Shown here: one piece after another, positions 48,919 to 59,131 of the stretch
Numbering within the stretch: position 1 is the stretch's first letter
How the letters are laid out: each line of letters begins with the position of its first letter
DNA from: Bacillota bacterium
GTDB lineage: Bacteria > Bacillota > Bacilli > Alicyclobacillales > SLC66
DNA length: 64,000 nt
NCBI GenBank assembly: GCA_021821055.1
Contig: JAKACX010000002.1
Span: 1-64,000, forward strand
Reading direction: 5' to 3'
Made by a program: the position numbers and the translations under genes
Notes under the pieces: model-generated
The model's input: the letters and a program-made list of their open reading frames with translations, nothing else
What the model was told of the DNA's origin: nothing
Database searches by the model: none

Positions 48919-49039
48919 GCCGGTTTCCTCCCATACGCTCCGGATCACCACCGTAGCAGTATGGTCAGCGGCAGACGGCTTTATACGAAAACGGCCGGGC
49001 CTAACGCTAGATTCATAGTCGGGTCCGCCGCGCGGGCGG

Positions 49040-49306
49040 TCAGCCGCGCAGCATGGTCGTGGCTCCCACGTACTGCAGGACAAAGCCCGTCAGGCCGGAG
49101 GCAATGACCATCGCGAGCAACAGGCGCAAGACCCGCGCCGCGCGTCCGTCCGGCTGCCGCAAAAAGACGTCCCAGCGCACCGCACCGAGGCCGTACCAAC
49201 TCAGAGCGGTGCCGAGCAGCAGCGACACGATCACGACAAAACCCGTCATCTGTCCTTGTGCGGTAATCGCCTGCGCGGTCAGAGTGCTGATGGCACTGTT
49301 GGTCAA
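49040..49306 (-). CDS. DUF1146 (YwzB-like) small membrane protein
   Basis: 88 aa, two TM segments, WYGLGAVRWDVFLRQPDGRAARVLRLLLAMVIASGLTGFVLQY; synteny. Confidence 0.75.
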   Translation of the reverse strand: MTNSAISTLTAQAITAQGQMTGFVVIVSLLLGTALSWYGLGAVRWDVFLRQPDGRAARVLRLLLAMVIASGLTGFVLQYVGATTMLRG

Positions 49307-49379
49307 TTTGCAGCTCCATTTCCCGCGACATGCGTTAGGATTCGCAATAGGCCGCGTTTTTTTGTCCGCCGCGCGCTTT

Positions 49380-50567
49380 TTATTCTTCCGGCGCCACGGA
49401 AGCCAGCGCGCGCTCCGCGAGAATATTGAGCGTCACATCGTCCATCGGCGGGTTGTGCAGGCCGGCGCGCACGTCGCGGTACGCCCGCTCAAGCGGAGTG
49501 GAGCGCAGCAAGCTGTTGCCGCCGACCACCCGCATCGCAAGGTCGACCATATCCACCGCCGCGTTGGTCGCGGCGTACTTCGCGAGCCCCAGTTCGGCGC
49601 GCATGCCCTGCCGCTGTTCGCGCGTCGGCGCCGCGTCGTAGCGGGCGGCGGTCGTGTACAGCAGCGTGCGGGCCGTGTCGCGCAGGACCTCGATCCGCCC
49701 CAGTTTCTCGCGCACCTGCGCAATGGTCGAAATCGGCTTTCCCTGCATGCTCGACGGCGAATGGCTCGCGGCAAACTGCAGGGCGTACCGGCGGGCGACG
49801 TTCGCGACGCCGAGGTACGTGGCGGGGATGTGCAGCAACCAGCCGCCGCCGTCGCTGCTGCGGCGCATCTTCTGCCCAGGCGCCACGAAGTCGAGCGCCC
49901 GCTCGTCGGGAACGAACACGTCGCGCAGTTCAAACGTGTGGCTGCCGGTCCCGCGCATGCTCATGCTGTCCCACGATTCGGACAACACGAGACCGGGGGC
50001 GCCCTGCAGGATCAGGAACTCGCCGACGCGATCCAGCTCGGGGACAAACGCGGTGACAATAATGTGCGTCAGCATCGGACTGCCGGTCGCCCACGTCTTG
50101 TGGCCCCGGAGGACGAAGCCGCCGTCAGCCTTGGTCGCGACCGTGGATGGCCTGCCGCCGCGGCTGGGACTGCCCGTCTCGGGTTCCGTGGCGCACGAGT
50201 TGACCAGCGCGCCTTGCGCGGCGCACTGTTCGCAAAAGGCGCGGTACAGCTCATCCGGCCAGGCCTGCGTGTCGCGCAGGCTCTGGGTGATGCCGAGGTG
50301 CCATCCCATGACGAGGGCAGCCGCGGCGTCCCCTTGCGCGAGCCGTTCCTGTGCAAGCAGCAATTCGTAGAGAGACGCCCCCCGGCCGCCGTATTCGGCC
50401 GGTGCGGTGAGCGCGCTGTAGCCTGCCTTGTGCAACAGTCTGATCTGACCGTCCACAAACCTTCCGCCGTCATCGTAGGCGGCGCTGTTTTCCGCGAGCC
50501 GGGCGGCAAGCCCGGCTACCCAATCCACGAGGGCCTGATCCTGCGCATTGCGGATGAATTGATCCAC
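49380..50567 (-). CDS. Acyl-CoA dehydrogenase family protein
   Basis: GRGASLYELLLAQERLAQGD, VNSCATEPETGSPSRGG, GFVLRGHKTWATGSPMLTHIIV, RVVGGNSLLRSTPLERAYRDVRAGLHNPPMDD; GTG start 50567 with GGGAGGG RBS. Confidence 0.88.
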   Translation of the reverse strand: MDQFIRNAQDQALVDWVAGLAARLAENSAAYDDGGRFVDGQIRLLHKAGYSALTAPAEYGGRGASLYELLLAQERLAQGDAAAALVMGWHLGITQSLRDTQAWPDELYRAFCEQCAAQGALVNSCATEPETGSPSRGGRPSTVATKADGGFVLRGHKTWATGSPMLTHIIVTAFVPELDRVGEFLILQGAPGLVLSESWDSMSMRGTGSHTFELRDVFVPDERALDFVAPGQKMRRSSDGGGWLLHIPATYLGVANVARRYALQFAASHSPSSMQGKPISTIAQVREKLGRIEVLRDTARTLLYTTAARYDAAPTREQRQGMRAELGLAKYAATNAAVDMVDLAMRVVGGNSLLRSTPLERAYRDVRAGLHNPPMDDVTLNILAERALASVAPEE

Positions 50568-50632
50568 AGCGTTTCCCTCCCATGGATCCTTTAGATCGAC
50601 CGGCGCGCACGTGGTTGCCGGATCGTCCGCAT

Positions 50633-52123
50633 TCAGCTGAACCAGTGCAGACCGCCAAGCAGCGACATGAGCGGTGAAGGCAGCACGCCGAGCAGCAGTG
50701 TGCCTGCGAGACAGACGGCGATGACCGTGTTCATCGCCGGAGTGGCTTTGACTGCCGTCTGGTCGTCCGGCGGCTGGCGCGTGAACATCGCCCGGACGAT
50801 GGCAAAGTAGTAGTAGAACGCGACCGCGCTGGTGGCGAACAGGATTACGCCGAGCCAGAACTGGCCGTCGTTGAAGGCCGTCAGGAAAATGAGGAACTTG
50901 CCGACGAATCCACCGGTGAGCGGCATTCCGGCAAGGGAAAGGAGAAACACGAGCATCGACGCGGCCAGCCAGGGCGAACGCTTGTACAGCCCCGAAAAGG
51001 CGTCGATCTCCTCCGACGCGCGCGCCGCCTGGACCACTTGCAGGACCGCAAACCCGCCGATGGTCATGAGCGCATACGCGACAAGGTAGTACACGCTTGC
51101 GCTGAGACCCTGGTAGACGCCGCTCGCCGAAGGCGTGACGCCGGCGGCCGCGAATGGCACGAGCAGGTAGCCGACCTGGCCGATGCTGGAGAACGCCAGC
51201 AGACGCTTGACATTTCGCTGGGCGAGAGCGCCCACGTTGCCGATGACCATCGTGATGGCGGCCATCCAGCCGATCAGGGGCCACCACTCCGGCGTCTGCT
51301 GGCCAAAGACGGTGAGCAGGACGCGGATGAGCAGCGCCAGGACCGCCGCCTTCGAGACGACGGCGAGGTACGCGGTAACGGGTGTGGGCGCGCCTTCGTA
51401 AACATCCGCGGTCCACTGGTGAAACGGCGCCACGGACATTTTTACGCCGACGCCAGCGGCCACGAGAACCAAGGCGACGTACAGGAGGGCCGGGGTCGTC
51501 ACCCACGCGCTCTGGAGACTGCTCGCAATCGACAGGAGTTGCGTGGTGCCCGCCAGGCCGTAGACAAACGAGAGACCGTACAGGATCAGTGCGGAACCGA
51601 TGGAGCCGATAATCAGGTACTTCAGCCCTCCCTCGGCCGAACGAAGGCTGCCGCGGTGCATCGCGACGAGCACGTAGGAGGAAATCGAGAGCAGTTCCAA
51701 GCCGACGTACAGCGTCACGAGATCGTTCGCGGCGGTCAGGACAAGCGCGCCGACCGTGGCAAACAGGATCATGTAAGAGTACTCGAACGGCAATTCGGCC
51801 TTCCTGGACGCGCCGATGGCCAGAAGGATAATCAACGCGCACGACAGCAGGATGATCAGCATGAAGATGTTGCTGAAGTCATCGACCGCGACGGACGCGG
51901 TCTGGAGCGTGGCGTAAAAGACGTGCAACTGCAGGGCCGTGACGACGCCCGCCGCGACGGTGCCGGCGAGCGACAGCCAGGGCGTGATGTGGCGGGTGCG
52001 CGGTGGAACAAGAAATTCGACAATCATGACGATAAACGCTGTGGCCGCAAGCACGACCTCCGGCCCGAGGGCCCGCCAGACATCTGTGAATGTGATGAAC
52101 GTTTGCGCAGTCAAGCGCGTCAA
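50633..52123 (-). CDS. nuoN: NADH-quinone oxidoreductase subunit N
   Basis: Proton-pumping antiporter-like motifs; operon position. Confidence 0.95.
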   Translation of the reverse strand: MTRLTAQTFITFTDVWRALGPEVVLAATAFIVMIVEFLVPPRTRHITPWLSLAGTVAAGVVTALQLHVFYATLQTASVAVDDFSNIFMLIILLSCALIILLAIGASRKAELPFEYSYMILFATVGALVLTAANDLVTLYVGLELLSISSYVLVAMHRGSLRSAEGGLKYLIIGSIGSALILYGLSFVYGLAGTTQLLSIASSLQSAWVTTPALLYVALVLVAAGVGVKMSVAPFHQWTADVYEGAPTPVTAYLAVVSKAAVLALLIRVLLTVFGQQTPEWWPLIGWMAAITMVIGNVGALAQRNVKRLLAFSSIGQVGYLLVPFAAAGVTPSASGVYQGLSASVYYLVAYALMTIGGFAVLQVVQAARASEEIDAFSGLYKRSPWLAASMLVFLLSLAGMPLTGGFVGKFLIFLTAFNDGQFWLGVILFATSAVAFYYYFAIVRAMFTRQPPDDQTAVKATPAMNTVIAVCLAGTLLLGVLPSPLMSLLGGLHWFS

Positions 52124-53679
52124 CCCCCTATCCGCCCGGCGATCGATTGAACTGTCGTGTGCACGACATCGCCCAGGACACTCGGGTAAACCCCGATCAG
52201 GATGACCAGCGCCACGAACACCGCCATTGCGACGTATTCGACCGGCCGCGCATCGGCCAGCTGGTCGTACTCAGTCCGCTGCGGACCGAATGTGGTGCGC
52301 TGCATGGCGTACAGCAGGTAGAGCGCGACCAGGATCATGCCGAGCGTCCCCACCGCGGCAAGCCACGGAAAGGTGGCGAAGCTGCCGAGAAACAGCGCAA
52401 ACTCACTGATGAAACCGGACATTCCCGGAAGCCCGACGGAACCGAGGGCGGCGACGAGCAGGACGCCCGAGATGACCGGCAGGGACTTGGACAGGCCGCC
52501 GAGGTTCTTGATTTCAAACGTCTTCGTGCGGTCCGCCTGCGCTCCCACGGCGTAGAACAGCAGCGCGGTGAGCAGTCCGGAGGAGACGAGCATGAACACG
52601 GCGCCCTGCAAGCCCACCGCCTGCAGCGACGCGATGGCGAGCAGGACCAGGCCCATGTGACTGATGCTGGAGAAGGCGATCAGCCGCCGCCAGTCCTTCT
52701 GGGCCAGCGCCACCAGCGCGCCGTAGATGATGCTGATGACGCCGAGCAGGCCCGTGAGCCACGCGAACTGCTGCAGTCCCTGCGGCAACAATTCCACCGC
52801 AAAGCGCAACAGGATGTACAGGCCAATTTTCATCAGCACGCCGCCGATCAGCATGTTCGTGCCGGTGTCCGCCTGTTCGTGCGCATCGGGCAGCCAGGTG
52901 TGAAACGGCACGAACGCCTCCTCGACGAGCACGGCGAGCAGGAAGACCAGATAGAGCGCATCCTGCGCCGCGATGGACAGTTGAAACTTGCCGGCCTCGC
53001 TGATCAGTTGCGGGATCGACAGACTCAGGAAATTCGGCGCAAAGCCGAGGTACACCTGCATGCTGGCGCCCTGCGCCTGAACGGCGTAGGAGTAGGCCAG
53101 CCCGATGAAGCCGGCAAGTAGGACGACGCTGGCCAGGCCACGGTAGATCAGGAACTTGGTCGCGGCGCGGCGGCGTCCCTCATTGCCCCACACGCTGATC
53201 AGGAAGTAGGTGGTGACGAGCGTCGCTTCGAGAAAGAAGAAAAACGTGAACAGGTCGGCCGAGGCAAACACGCCGTAGAGACCGGCCGTCAGCAGAAGTT
53301 GCCAGAAATAGTGCTCCTTCACGCGTTCGTGGATCGAATGGCTGCGCATGGACGCCATCAGTCCCACCACGCCCGTCAGCAGGATGAGCGGCATCGAGAT
53401 GCCGTCCGCGCCGAAGGCGAAGCGGATGACAAGGGGCGTCGTCCCGAAGGCGTTTGGCACGGTGAGCCAGGTGGCCGCAAAGGGGAACTGGAACACCGCC
53501 ATGCCCTTGTTGAAGCCGATGTACGCCGCCAGCGCGAACAGCAGCGCGAGCAGTTGGGCGGTGAGAGACACGCCGCGGACCGCCGAGGCGGCGCGCGCCG
53601 GGACGAAGAGCACGAACAGCGCCGCAAGAGCCGGAAGGAGCACCGTCAGAAAGAGTGCGTCGTTCACGTCAGAGCACAC
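52120..53679 (-). CDS. nuoM: NADH-quinone oxidoreductase subunit M
   Basis: AFVPFHTWLPDAHEQADTGTNMLIGGVLMKIGLYILLRF; operon position. Confidence 0.96.
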   Translation of the reverse strand: MCSDVNDALFLTVLLPALAALFVLFVPARAASAVRGVSLTAQLLALLFALAAYIGFNKGMAVFQFPFAATWLTVPNAFGTTPLVIRFAFGADGISMPLILLTGVVGLMASMRSHSIHERVKEHYFWQLLLTAGLYGVFASADLFTFFFFLEATLVTTYFLISVWGNEGRRRAATKFLIYRGLASVVLLAGFIGLAYSYAVQAQGASMQVYLGFAPNFLSLSIPQLISEAGKFQLSIAAQDALYLVFLLAVLVEEAFVPFHTWLPDAHEQADTGTNMLIGGVLMKIGLYILLRFAVELLPQGLQQFAWLTGLLGVISIIYGALVALAQKDWRRLIAFSSISHMGLVLLAIASLQAVGLQGAVFMLVSSGLLTALLFYAVGAQADRTKTFEIKNLGGLSKSLPVISGVLLVAALGSVGLPGMSGFISEFALFLGSFATFPWLAAVGTLGMILVALYLLYAMQRTTFGPQRTEYDQLADARPVEYVAMAVFVALVILIGVYPSVLGDVVHTTVQSIAGRIGG

Positions 53680-55615
53680 CTCCGATACCCGCGGCGATGA
53701 TCAACAGAACCGCCACGCCAAACAGGGTGACCAGGCCGTACGTCTGGATCTGGCCCGTGTTGCCGTAACGCAGGCCTGCGCCGCCCGTGTAGACGCCTCC
53801 GCTGACCAGACGGACAAGGCCGTCGATGATCCAGCGGTCGACAAACCCGAGCGCTTCGGCAATGGCCCGGATTGGCCGCGTGACGATCCGGTCGTAAAGC
53901 TCGTCGAAGTAAAATTTGTTGAAGCTAAGCGTGTACAGGAAACCGGATTTCTGCGCCATCCGCTGTGCGCGGCCAGGTGCGCCGTACGCGTAGTAGGCGA
54001 GTCCGATGCCGGCCAGTCCGACAACCGCGGAGACGACCATCAGCCCCCAGTTCACCGCCGGGTCGTAGCCGACCGCGCCGCGGTCCTGGAGGAAGTTCGC
54101 GATCCAGGGCGCCCACGGGGTGTTGAAGAAGCCTGCGACCGTCGCCATGACCGCAAGCGCGGTGAGCGGAATGGTCATGGCGAGCCCGCCTTCATGGGGG
54201 TGCCGGTCGCCCTTGTACTCGCCGCCAAACGTCAGGAAGTAGACGCGGAAGATGTAGAACGCCGTGCAGAACGCGGCGATCAGGCCGACCGCGTACAGCA
54301 CGTAGTTGCCCGAAGAGAACGCCGCCGAGAGGATCTCGTCTTTTGACCAGAAACCGGCAAACGGCGGGATTCCGGACAGCGCCAGGGCCCCGGCGAGGAA
54401 CGCCGCGTTCGTCAGGGGCATCAGCTTGCGCAACCCGCCCATTTCAAACAGGTCCTGCGTTTCGACCGCGTGGATCACGCTGCCCGCCGTGAGGAACAGC
54501 AGCGCCTTGAAGAAGGCGTGCGTCATCAGGTGAAAGATGCCCGACACGTACGCGCCGACGCCCAGCGCCAGCATCATGTAGCCGAGCTGCGAGACGGTGG
54601 AATAGGCGATCACCCGCTTGATGTCGTGTTGCGTGAGGCCAATCAGCGCCGCGAGAATGGCCGTGAAGCCGCCGACTATGGCCACCACGTCGCTCGCCGC
54701 CGGGGACGCCTGGAACAGCGGGAACATGCGGGCCACCAGATAGACGCCGGCTGCGACCATCGTGGCCGCGTGGATGAGGGCCGACACTGGCGTCGGGCCC
54801 TCCATCGCGTCAGGCAACCAGACGTGCAGCGGAAACTGGGCCGACTTGCCGACCGCGCCCACGAACACGAGCAGCGCCGTCAGGGTGACAAACGCGGCCG
54901 GAGCCAGGCCGTAGGGCAGCGCGTGGATGCCGGGCCCCGTCAGGGCATGCGCCGCGAACAGCAGCGCGGGTGCGCCGTGCGCCATGGTGTACGGCGACGA
55001 CACGGCCTGGCCATAAAAGATCGTGTCGAAGTTCATGGTATGGAACCCGAGGTAGAGCAGGATCATGCCGACGAACAGTCCGACGTCGCCGATGCGCGTG
55101 ACGATGAACGCCTTCTTGGCCGCCGCCGCCGCTTCGGGTTTGAAGTACCAGAAGCCGACCAGCAGATAGGAGCACACGCCGACCAGTTCCCAGAAGATGT
55201 AGAACTCCAGCAGGTTGGATGTTATGACCAGGCCCAGCATGGCGAACACGAACAGGCTGAGGTACTGGTAAAAGCGCGCGAAGCGCGCGTCGCCGCGCAT
55301 GTAGCCACGGGAAAAGAGCAGCACGAGCGCGCTGACAAAGCTGACCATGACGAGCATCATCGCATTGAGGCTGGTAACCTCAAAGCCGAATGAGATCGTG
55401 GCGCTGCCGAGGACCAGCCACGGGAACGTGACGGCGGGCTGGGGCCCGTGCAGGGCGACCTGAATCATGATTGCGAGGGAAATCACAAACGACGCCGCAA
55501 CCGCCAGCACGGCGATCGAGGTTACCGCACCCTCCGCCAGGCGGCGTCCGCCGATGAGCAGGAGGACGTATGCGGCCAACGGCAATACCGGGACGAGCCA
55601 CGCGAGTCCTGTCAT
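53669..55615 (-). CDS. nuoL: NADH-quinone oxidoreductase subunit L
   Basis: KSAQFPLHVWLPDAMEGPTPVSALIHAATMVAAGVYLVAR; HAFFKALLFLTAGSVIHA. Confidence 0.97.
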   Translation of the reverse strand: MTGLAWLVPVLPLAAYVLLLIGGRRLAEGAVTSIAVLAVAASFVISLAIMIQVALHGPQPAVTFPWLVLGSATISFGFEVTSLNAMMLVMVSFVSALVLLFSRGYMRGDARFARFYQYLSLFVFAMLGLVITSNLLEFYIFWELVGVCSYLLVGFWYFKPEAAAAAKKAFIVTRIGDVGLFVGMILLYLGFHTMNFDTIFYGQAVSSPYTMAHGAPALLFAAHALTGPGIHALPYGLAPAAFVTLTALLVFVGAVGKSAQFPLHVWLPDAMEGPTPVSALIHAATMVAAGVYLVARMFPLFQASPAASDVVAIVGGFTAILAALIGLTQHDIKRVIAYSTVSQLGYMMLALGVGAYVSGIFHLMTHAFFKALLFLTAGSVIHAVETQDLFEMGGLRKLMPLTNAAFLAGALALSGIPPFAGFWSKDEILSAAFSSGNYVLYAVGLIAAFCTAFYIFRVYFLTFGGEYKGDRHPHEGGLAMTIPLTALAVMATVAGFFNTPWAPWIANFLQDRGAVGYDPAVNWGLMVVSAVVGLAGIGLAYYAYGAPGRAQRMAQKSGFLYTLSFNKFYFDELYDRIVTRPIRAIAEALGFVDRWIIDGLVRLVSGGVYTGGAGLRYGNTGQIQTYGLVTLFGVAVLLIIAAGIGGVL

Positions 55616-55673
55616 ACGATCACCTTTCTGATCCGGCCCCACCCGGGGCGGCCGGACAAATATATCAGGGCCC

Positions 55674-55979
55674 TCACCATTTCATGGCGCTGGCGTCCTT
55701 CACGTCGGCGCTGTTGCGCATGCGGAAGAACGCGAGCAGGATGCCGAGCCCGACCGCCACCTCGGCCGCGCCGAGCGCGATGATGAACAGGGCGAACACC
55801 TGTCCCGCGACGTGCGGCGTCTTGCCGAAGTGGGAGAATGCCACGAGGTTGATGTTCGCGGCGTTGAGCATCATCTCGAGCGAGATCAGCACGATGATCA
55901 GATTGCGCTTGGTCAGCGCGCCATACGCCCCGATGGCGAACAGGATGGCGCCGAGAGCAAGAAAGGGTTGCAAGGCCAC
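55674..55979 (-). CDS. nuoK: NADH-quinone oxidoreductase subunit K
   Basis: NLIIVLISLEMMLNAANINLVAFS; AEVAVGLGILLAFFR. Confidence 0.96.
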   Translation of the reverse strand: MALQPFLALGAILFAIGAYGALTKRNLIIVLISLEMMLNAANINLVAFSHFGKTPHVAGQVFALFIIALGAAEVAVGLGILLAFFRMRNSADVKDASAMKW

Positions 55980-55982
55980 GCG

Positions 55983-56507
55983 TCAGTCCTCCTTCCGGGC
56001 GATCACGACCGACCCCACAAGTGCGGCGGTCAGGATCAGCGACAGCAGTTCAAACGGGATGGTGTACGTGTGGTAGAGCGACTGGGCAATCAGCACGACG
56101 GTCGGCTGCGTGTACGGATCGACCGCGCTCTGGCTGTAGGGCCATGTGGTGCCGCGCAGGACGAGCAGCATGATCCCCGTGAACACGACCACTCCGAGGA
56201 GCGTGAGCAGGCTGCGCCCGGTGCTGGCCTCCGGGCTCTCGGTGTCGTCTCCCTTTTGCGTGAGCATGAGCGCGAACACCATCAGGATCGTGATGGCCCC
56301 CGCGTACACAAGGATCTGCGCCATCCCGACGAAATCCGCGCCGAGCAGGATGAAGATGCCCGCCACGCCGAGAAACACCCCGGCGAGCGCGACCGCCATG
56401 TGCATCACCTTGGTGAGCGTCATGAGCATGACGCCGGAGGCGATGATCAGCAGGGCCAGCAAAAAGAAGCTGACGGTCTGCCCGGTGAGCGGCATGCCGA
56501 AGAACAT
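55983..56507 (-). CDS. nuoJ: NADH-quinone oxidoreductase subunit J
   Basis: FVGMAQILVYAGAITILMVFALMLT. Confidence 0.95.
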   Translation of the reverse strand: MFFGMPLTGQTVSFFLLALLIIASGVMLMTLTKVMHMAVALAGVFLGVAGIFILLGADFVGMAQILVYAGAITILMVFALMLTQKGDDTESPEASTGRSLLTLLGVVVFTGIMLLVLRGTTWPYSQSAVDPYTQPTVVLIAQSLYHTYTIPFELLSLILTAALVGSVVIARKED

Positions 56508-56998
56508 CAGCTGTCACCTCCCGGTTCCACGCCGTTCGCTGCGGCCGCGGCGGCGTGTTCCGCCTCGCGCGCGGCCTGTGCCGCCATGGCCTGCTCGTGG
56601 CTGCCAAACTCGCCGAGGTGGTTGCCGTACAGCCACTCCATGTCCTTGTACAGCTCATCGCGCGTATACGACGCAAGTTCGAAACGCGGCGTCATGAGAA
56701 TCGCCTCAGTCGGGCAAACCTCGACGCACAGGTCGCACAGGATGCAGATCTCGAAGTTGATGTCGTACGTGTCGATGCGCAGCTTCTTGTCCTCATTGCG
56801 CGTGCCCGACAGCGAGATGCAGTCAGTCGGACAGATGCGCGCACACTGGTTGCAGACGATGCACAGTTCGGGAATGAATTGATGGATGCCGCGGTAGCGC
56901 TCCGGCATGTTGATGCGAACATCGGGATACTGCAGCGTGACTTTCTTCTTTGTCATCTGGCCGAACGTCACGCCAAGCCCCTTGAAAATCCCGAACAT
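56507..56998 (-). CDS. nuoI: NADH-quinone oxidoreductase subunit I
   Basis: Two 4Fe-4S motifs: CIVCNQCARICPTDCI, CILCDLCVEVCPTEAI. Confidence 0.96.
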   Translation of the reverse strand: MFGIFKGLGVTFGQMTKKKVTLQYPDVRINMPERYRGIHQFIPELCIVCNQCARICPTDCISLSGTRNEDKKLRIDTYDINFEICILCDLCVEVCPTEAILMTPRFELASYTRDELYKDMEWLYGNHLGEFGSHEQAMAAQAAREAEHAAAAAANGVEPGGDS

Positions 56999-57035
56999 AA
57001 GACCACCTCCACGCGAGAAGGATTCGGCCCCCGCT

Positions 57036-58028
57036 TCAGCCGATGAGTGACAGTGCGCCGGTCAGGACCACATTGAACAGCGCGACGGGAATGAGCACCT
57101 TCCAGGCAAAACTCATCAGTTGGTCGCCGCGCATCCTCGGCATAGTGGCGCGAACCCAGAACAGGAAAAAGATGATGGCGCTCGTCTTGATCGCGAACCA
57201 CAGCCAGGACGGCAGGAACGGACCGGCCCAGCCGCCGAGAAACAGCGTCGTCGCCAGGGCGGATATGGCAAACACGTAGACGTACTCGGAGAGCATGAAA
57301 AACGCGAACCGAAACCCGGAGTACTCGGTGAAGTAGCCTGCCACGAGCTCGGATTCCGCTTCCGGAAGGTCAAACGGCGTCCGGTTGAGTTCGGCCAACG
57401 CGGCGATCATGAAGACGACAAAGCCGATGATCTGCGGGATGATGTACCAGCCGAAACGATCCGTCGCCTGGTGCTGCACGATGGTCACGAGGTTCAGCGA
57501 GCCAGCCAGCATGACGACGCCGAGCACCGAGAGGCCAAGCGGGATCTCGTAGCTGATCATCTGCGCCGCCGACCGCATGCCGCCGAGCAGCGAGTACTTG
57601 TTGTTTGACGCCCACCCGGCCATGACGATGCCAAGGATGGTGAGGGAACTGAGCGCGATGTAGTAGAGCAGGCCCACATTCAGGTTCGCGGTGAAGATGT
57701 GCGACGCGGTGTACGGGATGACGGCCAGCACCATGAAGGACGGCACAAACGCGATGACGGGCGCGAGCAGGAACAGCGCGCGGTCGGCGTTTGCCGGGAT
57801 GATGTCTTCCTTGATGAGCAGCTTGAGCACGTCTGCGACGGACTGCAGGAGTCCGAGCGGTCCGACGCGGTTCGGTCCGATGCGTCCCTGCATCCAGCCG
57901 ATAACCTTGCGTTCAAAGTAGATCAGGTACGTCACGATGCCAAGCACGAGAGCGAGAACAACCACAACCCCGATGAGCATGCCGAGCAGGGTCAGCGGCC
58001 GGAGTGGAGTCGCTTGCCAGGAAAACAT
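57036..58028 (-). CDS. nuoH: NADH-quinone oxidoreductase subunit H
   Basis: ERKVIGWMQGRIGPNRVGPLGLLQSVADVLKLL; ELNRTPFDLPEAESELVAGYFTEYSG. Confidence 0.97.
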   Translation of the reverse strand: MFSWQATPLRPLTLLGMLIGVVVVLALVLGIVTYLIYFERKVIGWMQGRIGPNRVGPLGLLQSVADVLKLLIKEDIIPANADRALFLLAPVIAFVPSFMVLAVIPYTASHIFTANLNVGLLYYIALSSLTILGIVMAGWASNNKYSLLGGMRSAAQMISYEIPLGLSVLGVVMLAGSLNLVTIVQHQATDRFGWYIIPQIIGFVVFMIAALAELNRTPFDLPEAESELVAGYFTEYSGFRFAFFMLSEYVYVFAISALATTLFLGGWAGPFLPSWLWFAIKTSAIIFFLFWVRATMPRMRGDQLMSFAWKVLIPVALFNVVLTGALSLIG

Positions 58029-59131
58029 TATGCGTCGACCTCCCCGAGCACGATGTCGACCGCGCCGAGAATAGCAATCAGATTCGCCATGCTCTGCCCG
58101 ATGAGCAGTTTGCGCAGAATCTGCAGATTGACAAACGACGGGCGGCGGAGTTTCAGGCGGTACGGCTTGTCTTTCCCGTCGGAGACGAGGTAGACGCCGA
58201 GTTCGCCGCGGGCGCCCTCAATGCCGCGGTAGTACTCGCCCGCCGGAACGCGCACCAGCTTTGGCACCTTGCCGATGATCGGCCCGTCGGGGACGCGCTC
58301 CACCGCCTGCGCGACGATGTTCAGGGACTGTTCGATCTCCTGCAGGTGGATGAAGTAGCGGTCGAAGCAGTCGCCGTTTTTGCCGACCGGGACAGCCCAT
58401 TCAAACTGGTCGTAGATCGAGTACGGGCGATTCTTGCGCAGGTCCCAATTGAAGCCGGTCGAGCGCAGATTGATCCCGGACATCGCGTAGGCGATCCCGT
58501 CCTCCTGGCTGATGACGCCGATCCCGCGGACGCGGTTGAGAAAGATCTCATTGCCCGTAACGAGTTGGTGGTACATCGGCACCTTCTTTTGCATCTGGGC
58601 GGTGAAGTCGCGGACCTTCTCGATCCATCCCGGCGGGGCGTCCCACTGGACGCCGCCGACGCGCATGTAGTTGTACGTGAGACGGGCGCCGCAGATCTCA
58701 TTGAACAGCATAATGATCTGTTCGCGCTCCTGAAAGGCGTACAAAAATGGGCTCATGGCGCCGAGATCGAGCAGATACGTGCCGAGGAACAGGAGGTGAG
58801 ACGCGACCCTCTGCAGTTCCATCACGATGATGCGCAGGTACTCCGCCCGGGCGGGCACCTCGAGATCGAGCGCGTACTCCACTGTGTGGCAGAGAGCATA
58901 GTTGTTGAGCATGGACGCCACGTAATCCAAACGGTCTGTATAAGGAATTATTTGGACATACTGAAGGTCTTCCGCCAACTTCTCCGTGCCGCGGTGCAGG
59001 TAGCCGACGACCGGATCGGCGTCGACGATCTGCTCTCCGTCAATGGTGACGACGAGACGAAACACCCCGTGTGTACTCGGGTGTTGCGGCCCGACATTCA
59101 GGATCATCTCTTCAGAACGCAGTGCGCACAT
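58028..59131 (-). CDS. nuoD: NADH-quinone oxidoreductase subunit D
   Basis: MILNVGPQHPSTHGVFRLVVTIDGE; YLHRGTEKLAED; start 59131 overlaps nuoC stop (TGATG). Confidence 0.96.
   Translation of the reverse strand: MCALRSEEMILNVGPQHPSTHGVFRLVVTIDGEQIVDADPVVGYLHRGTEKLAEDLQYVQIIPYTDRLDYVASMLNNYALCHTVEYALDLEVPARAEYLRIIVMELQRVASHLLFLGTYLLDLGAMSPFLYAFQEREQIIMLFNEICGARLTYNYMRVGGVQWDAPPGWIEKVRDFTAQMQKKVPMYHQLVTGNEIFLNRVRGIGVISQEDGIAYAMSGINLRSTGFNWDLRKNRPYSIYDQFEWAVPVGKNGDCFDRYFIHLQEIEQSLNIVAQAVERVPDGPIIGKVPKLVRVPAGEYYRGIEGARGELGVYLVSDGKDKPYRLKLRRPSFVNLQILRKLLIGQSMANLIAILGAVDIVLGEVDA

Noticed and set aside
50568-51842. N-terminal half of the listed 820-aa ORF 49380..51842
   Set aside because: It overlaps nuoN in another frame on the same strand and is Arg-rich with no domain character; a GTG at 50567 with strong RBS starts the real acyl-CoA dehydrogenase
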